From Bradyrhizobium uaiense (GTDB taxonomy: Bacteria > Pseudomonadota > Alphaproteobacteria > Rhizobiales > Xanthobacteraceae), in the NCBI RefSeq assembly GCF_010811875.1, contig NZ_VKHP01000072.1:1-35812 (forward strand): a stretch of 35,812 bases of DNA, given 5' to 3'. Of this stretch, positions 34,025 to 35,812 are shown one piece after another. Under the pieces are notes generated by a model that was not told where the DNA came from, did no database searches, and saw nothing but the letters and a program-made list of their open reading frames with translations. The first letter of the stretch is position 1, and the number at the start of each line of letters is the position of its first letter. The position numbers were made by a program, and so were the translations under genes.

Positions 34025-35074
34025 GTGAGCCGGTGCTTTCCGATGAATGTCTGGTACGCAGCCGCTTGGGATGCCGAGGTGAAGCAGGCCTTGTTGCCGC
34101 GCACGATCTGCGGCAGGCACGTGGTGATGTATCGGCGCACCAATGGCGAAGTGGTAGCGCTCGAGGACGCCTGTTGGCATCGACTAGTGCCTCTCTCAAA
34201 AGGCCGCCTTGAGGGCGACAGCGTTGTCTGCGGCTATCATGGTCTGAAATTCAACGCGCAGGGCCGCTGCACCTTCATGCCCTCGCAGGAAACGATCAAT
34301 CCCTCCGCCTGTGTGCGTGCCTATCCCGTCGTCGAGCGCCATCGCTTCGTCTGGCTATGGATGGGTGATCCGGCGCTAGCCGACCCGGCCTTGGTGCCGG
34401 ACATGCACTGGAACGATGATCCCGCTTGGGCCGGCGATGGTGATACCATTCATCTGAAATGCGATTATCGTCTGGTTATCGACAATCTCATGGACCTGAC
34501 GCACGAAACTTTTGTGCACGGCGCCAGTATCGGCAATGACGCCATCGCGGAAGCGCCGTTTGACGTCACTCATGGGGAGAAGGCCGCCACCGTAACGCGC
34601 TGGATGAAGGGGATTACCGCGCCGCCATTTTGGGCCAAGCAGTTGCAAAAACCCGGTCCGGTGGACCGCTGGCAAATCATTCGTTTCGAAGCCCCGTGCA
34701 CGATCAATATCGACGTCGGTGTGGCGCCCACTGGAACCGGCGCGCCCGAAGGCAATCGCGCTGCCGGCGTCAATGGTCTTGTGCTCAACACGATCACGCC
34801 CGAAACGGAAACGAGCTGCCATTATTTCTGGGCATTTGTGCGCAATTATCGCTTAAACGAACAGCGCCTGACCACCGAGCTCCGCCAAGGCGTTTCTGGC
34901 ATCTTCCGCGAGGACGAGGTCATCCTCGAGGCGCAGCAGCGCGCGATTGACGAAAATCCTGACCGCGCCGTTTACAATCTTAATATCGATGCGGGCGCGA
35001 TGTGGGCCCGCCGCCTGGTAGACCGGATGATCGACGCCGAGAATCCATCGCACAGTCGGCAGGCCGCGGAGTAG
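34025..35074 (+). CDS. vanA: Rieske non-heme iron oxygenase, VanA-type (vanillate O-demethylase oxygenase subunit)
   Basis: A 349-residue terminal oxygenase of the VanA/phthalate class. The Rieske [2Fe-2S] ligands are Cys50, His52, Cys69 and His72 (CWH ... CGYH). The mononuclear iron site is Asp157, His160, His165 in DNLMDLTHETFVHG. The N-terminus NVWYAAAWDAEV is typical of VanA proteins, which demethylate vanillate to protocatechuate. The GTG at 34025 is preferred because AAGGGG lies 7 nt upstream; an in-frame ATG at 34043 lacks one. The reductase subunit (VanB) is not in the window and may be elsewhere. The substrate could be another methoxylated or carboxylated aromatic. The regulator gene begins 3 nt after the stop, so the two form one unit. 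Confidence 0.82.
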   Translation: MSRCFPMNVWYAAAWDAEVKQALLPRTICGRHVVMYRRTNGEVVALEDACWHRLVPLSKGRLEGDSVVCGYHGLKFNAQGRCTFMPSQETINPSACVRAYPVVERHRFVWLWMGDPALADPALVPDMHWNDDPAWAGDGDTIHLKCDYRLVIDNLMDLTHETFVHGASIGNDAIAEAPFDVTHGEKAATVTRWMKGITAPPFWAKQLQKPGPVDRWQIIRFEAPCTINIDVGVAPTGTGAPEGNRAAGVNGLVLNTITPETETSCHYFWAFVRNYRLNEQRLTTELRQGVSGIFREDEVILEAQQRAIDENPDRAVYNLNIDAGAMWARRLVDRMIDAENPSHSRQAAE

Positions 35075-35077
35075 GGC

Positions 35078-35812
35078 ATGGCCGAGCGCGAAAGCGATCG
35101 CTCCGTCTCACAAACTGTACGTGCCCAGCTCAACTTGCGCGATCTGATCCTGTCCGGCGACTTGCGGCCGGGCGAGCGGATCTCCGAATTGCAGGCTGTT
35201 GAGACGACCGGCGCTTCGCGCACCCCGGTGCGAATGGCATTGGTCCGCCTGGAGGAGGAGGGACTTCTGGAAGCGATTCCTTCTGGCGGCTTCATGGTGA
35301 AGACGTTCTCCGAGCGAGATGTCATGGATTCGATTGAGCTGCGTGGCACGCTCGAAGGTCTCGCCGCTCGTTTTGCAGCCGAGCGCGGTGCTTCGTCGCG
35401 CGATCTCGAGCCCCTGAAACGATGCCTTGACGAGATCGACGGCGTGGTGCGGCAGGATCCAATCTCTGTGGACGCTTTCTCCTCCTACGTCGCACTCAAT
35501 GCGCGCCTTCACGCCATGTTGACCGAATTGTCGCGTAGCCCGCCCTTGATCCGGCAGGTGGATCGCGCCTCCGCGCTGCCCTTTGCCTCCCCAAGCGGCT
35601 TTGTGATGACCCAATCGACACTGCCGGACGCGCGCGACACGCTCATGATTGCGCAAGATCAACACCGCGTCGTGATCGACGCAATCGAAAACCGCGAAGG
35701 TGCGCGCGCTGAGGCGATCATGCGCGAGCATGCGCGAGTGGCGGCGCGCAATTTGCGCTTGGTGCTCCAGAACAAGACGCATTTTGACCTACTGCCGGGG
35801 CTGGCGCTTATC
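35078..35812 (+). CDS. GntR-family (FadR/FCD subfamily) regulator, partial
   Basis: 245 codons are visible and the frame runs off the window end without a stop. The N-terminal winged helix is NLRDLILSGDLRPGERISEL, then ASRTPVRMALVRLEEEGLLE. The helical FCD ligand domain covers about residues 85-230 (ELRGTLEGLAARFAAERGAS; ARLHAMLTEL; EAIMREHARVAARNLRL), with His residues at the usual metal-binding places. It starts 3 nt after the oxygenase stop, with TAGGGC overlapping the junction, so translation is coupled. It probably represses its own operon through the TGTATACA sites, with the aromatic substrate or a product as inducer. VanR-type regulators are the obvious comparison. Confidence 0.85.
   Translation, partial: MAERESDRSVSQTVRAQLNLRDLILSGDLRPGERISELQAVETTGASRTPVRMALVRLEEEGLLEAIPSGGFMVKTFSERDVMDSIELRGTLEGLAARFAAERGASSRDLEPLKRCLDEIDGVVRQDPISVDAFSSYVALNARLHAMLTELSRSPPLIRQVDRASALPFASPSGFVMTQSTLPDARDTLMIAQDQHRVVIDAIENREGARAEAIMREHARVAARNLRLVLQNKTHFDLLPGLALI

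Noticed and set aside
1..35812. CRISPR arrays, tRNA or rRNA genes
   Set aside because: I looked for regularly spaced repeats and cloverleaf-like or CCA-ended segments and saw none; the only regular repeats are the coding ones in the ULP effector.

Overview
The window looks like part of the symbiosis island of a soybean- or legume-nodulating Bradyrhizobium. It carries Nod-factor genes (nolK, noeL, nodM), a nodV/nodW-type two-component system, type III effectors of rhizobial families with tts-box promoters, a dicarboxylate transporter (dctA), and a very high load of broken insertion sequences. All calls come from reading the sequence and from family knowledge; no database search was run.

Layout. 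Positions 1-5.3 kb: the end of an MFS transporter, then the noeL-nolK pair (GDP-fucose supply for Nod-factor fucosylation) on the minus strand, then nodM on the plus strand. Positions 5.8-7.7 kb: a scrapyard of IS66, IS4 and IS110 fragments, including an in-frame tnpB::tnpC deletion remnant. Positions 8.0-11.4 kb: a 1122-residue effector-like protein with repeats and a C-terminal ULP/C48 (SUMO-protease-like) domain. Positions 11.8-14.5 kb: truncated IS21 istA/istB and an apparently intact IS4-family transposase. Positions 15.3-16.2 kb: an intact NopP-like effector with an excellent tts box. Positions 16.3-20.75 kb: an IS66 tnpC split by a mobile element that encodes a large serine recombinase and a small DUF5372-like partner. 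Positions 20.75-24 kb: a conserved hypothetical gene and a GH127 beta-L-arabinofuranosidase. Positions 24.3-25.2 kb: a second NopP copy, with its tts box kept but the reading frame broken. Positions 26.1-29.9 kb: nodV, nodW and a third, receiver-only regulator, all on the minus strand. Positions 31.0-32.7 kb: dctA, with a -24/-12 promoter candidate and, further upstream, a 49-bp nod box with only two mismatches to the consensus. Positions 33.9-35.8 kb: a VanA-type Rieske oxygenase followed by a GntR/FadR-family regulator that runs off the window, preceded by two identical TGTATACA palindromes.

How it works together (inference). Flavonoid sensing by NodV/NodW, and NodD acting at nod boxes, would drive Nod-factor synthesis and indirectly TtsI, which acts at the tts boxes of the effector genes. 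The nod box facing dctA suggests that dicarboxylate uptake may also be tied to flavonoid signalling. GH127 and the vanillate-type oxygenase could act on plant-derived arabinosides and lignin-type aromatics. The most interesting points are the nod box upstream of dctA, the paired operators before the oxygenase/GntR unit, the intact and decaying NopP pair, and the repeat architecture of the ULP effector.
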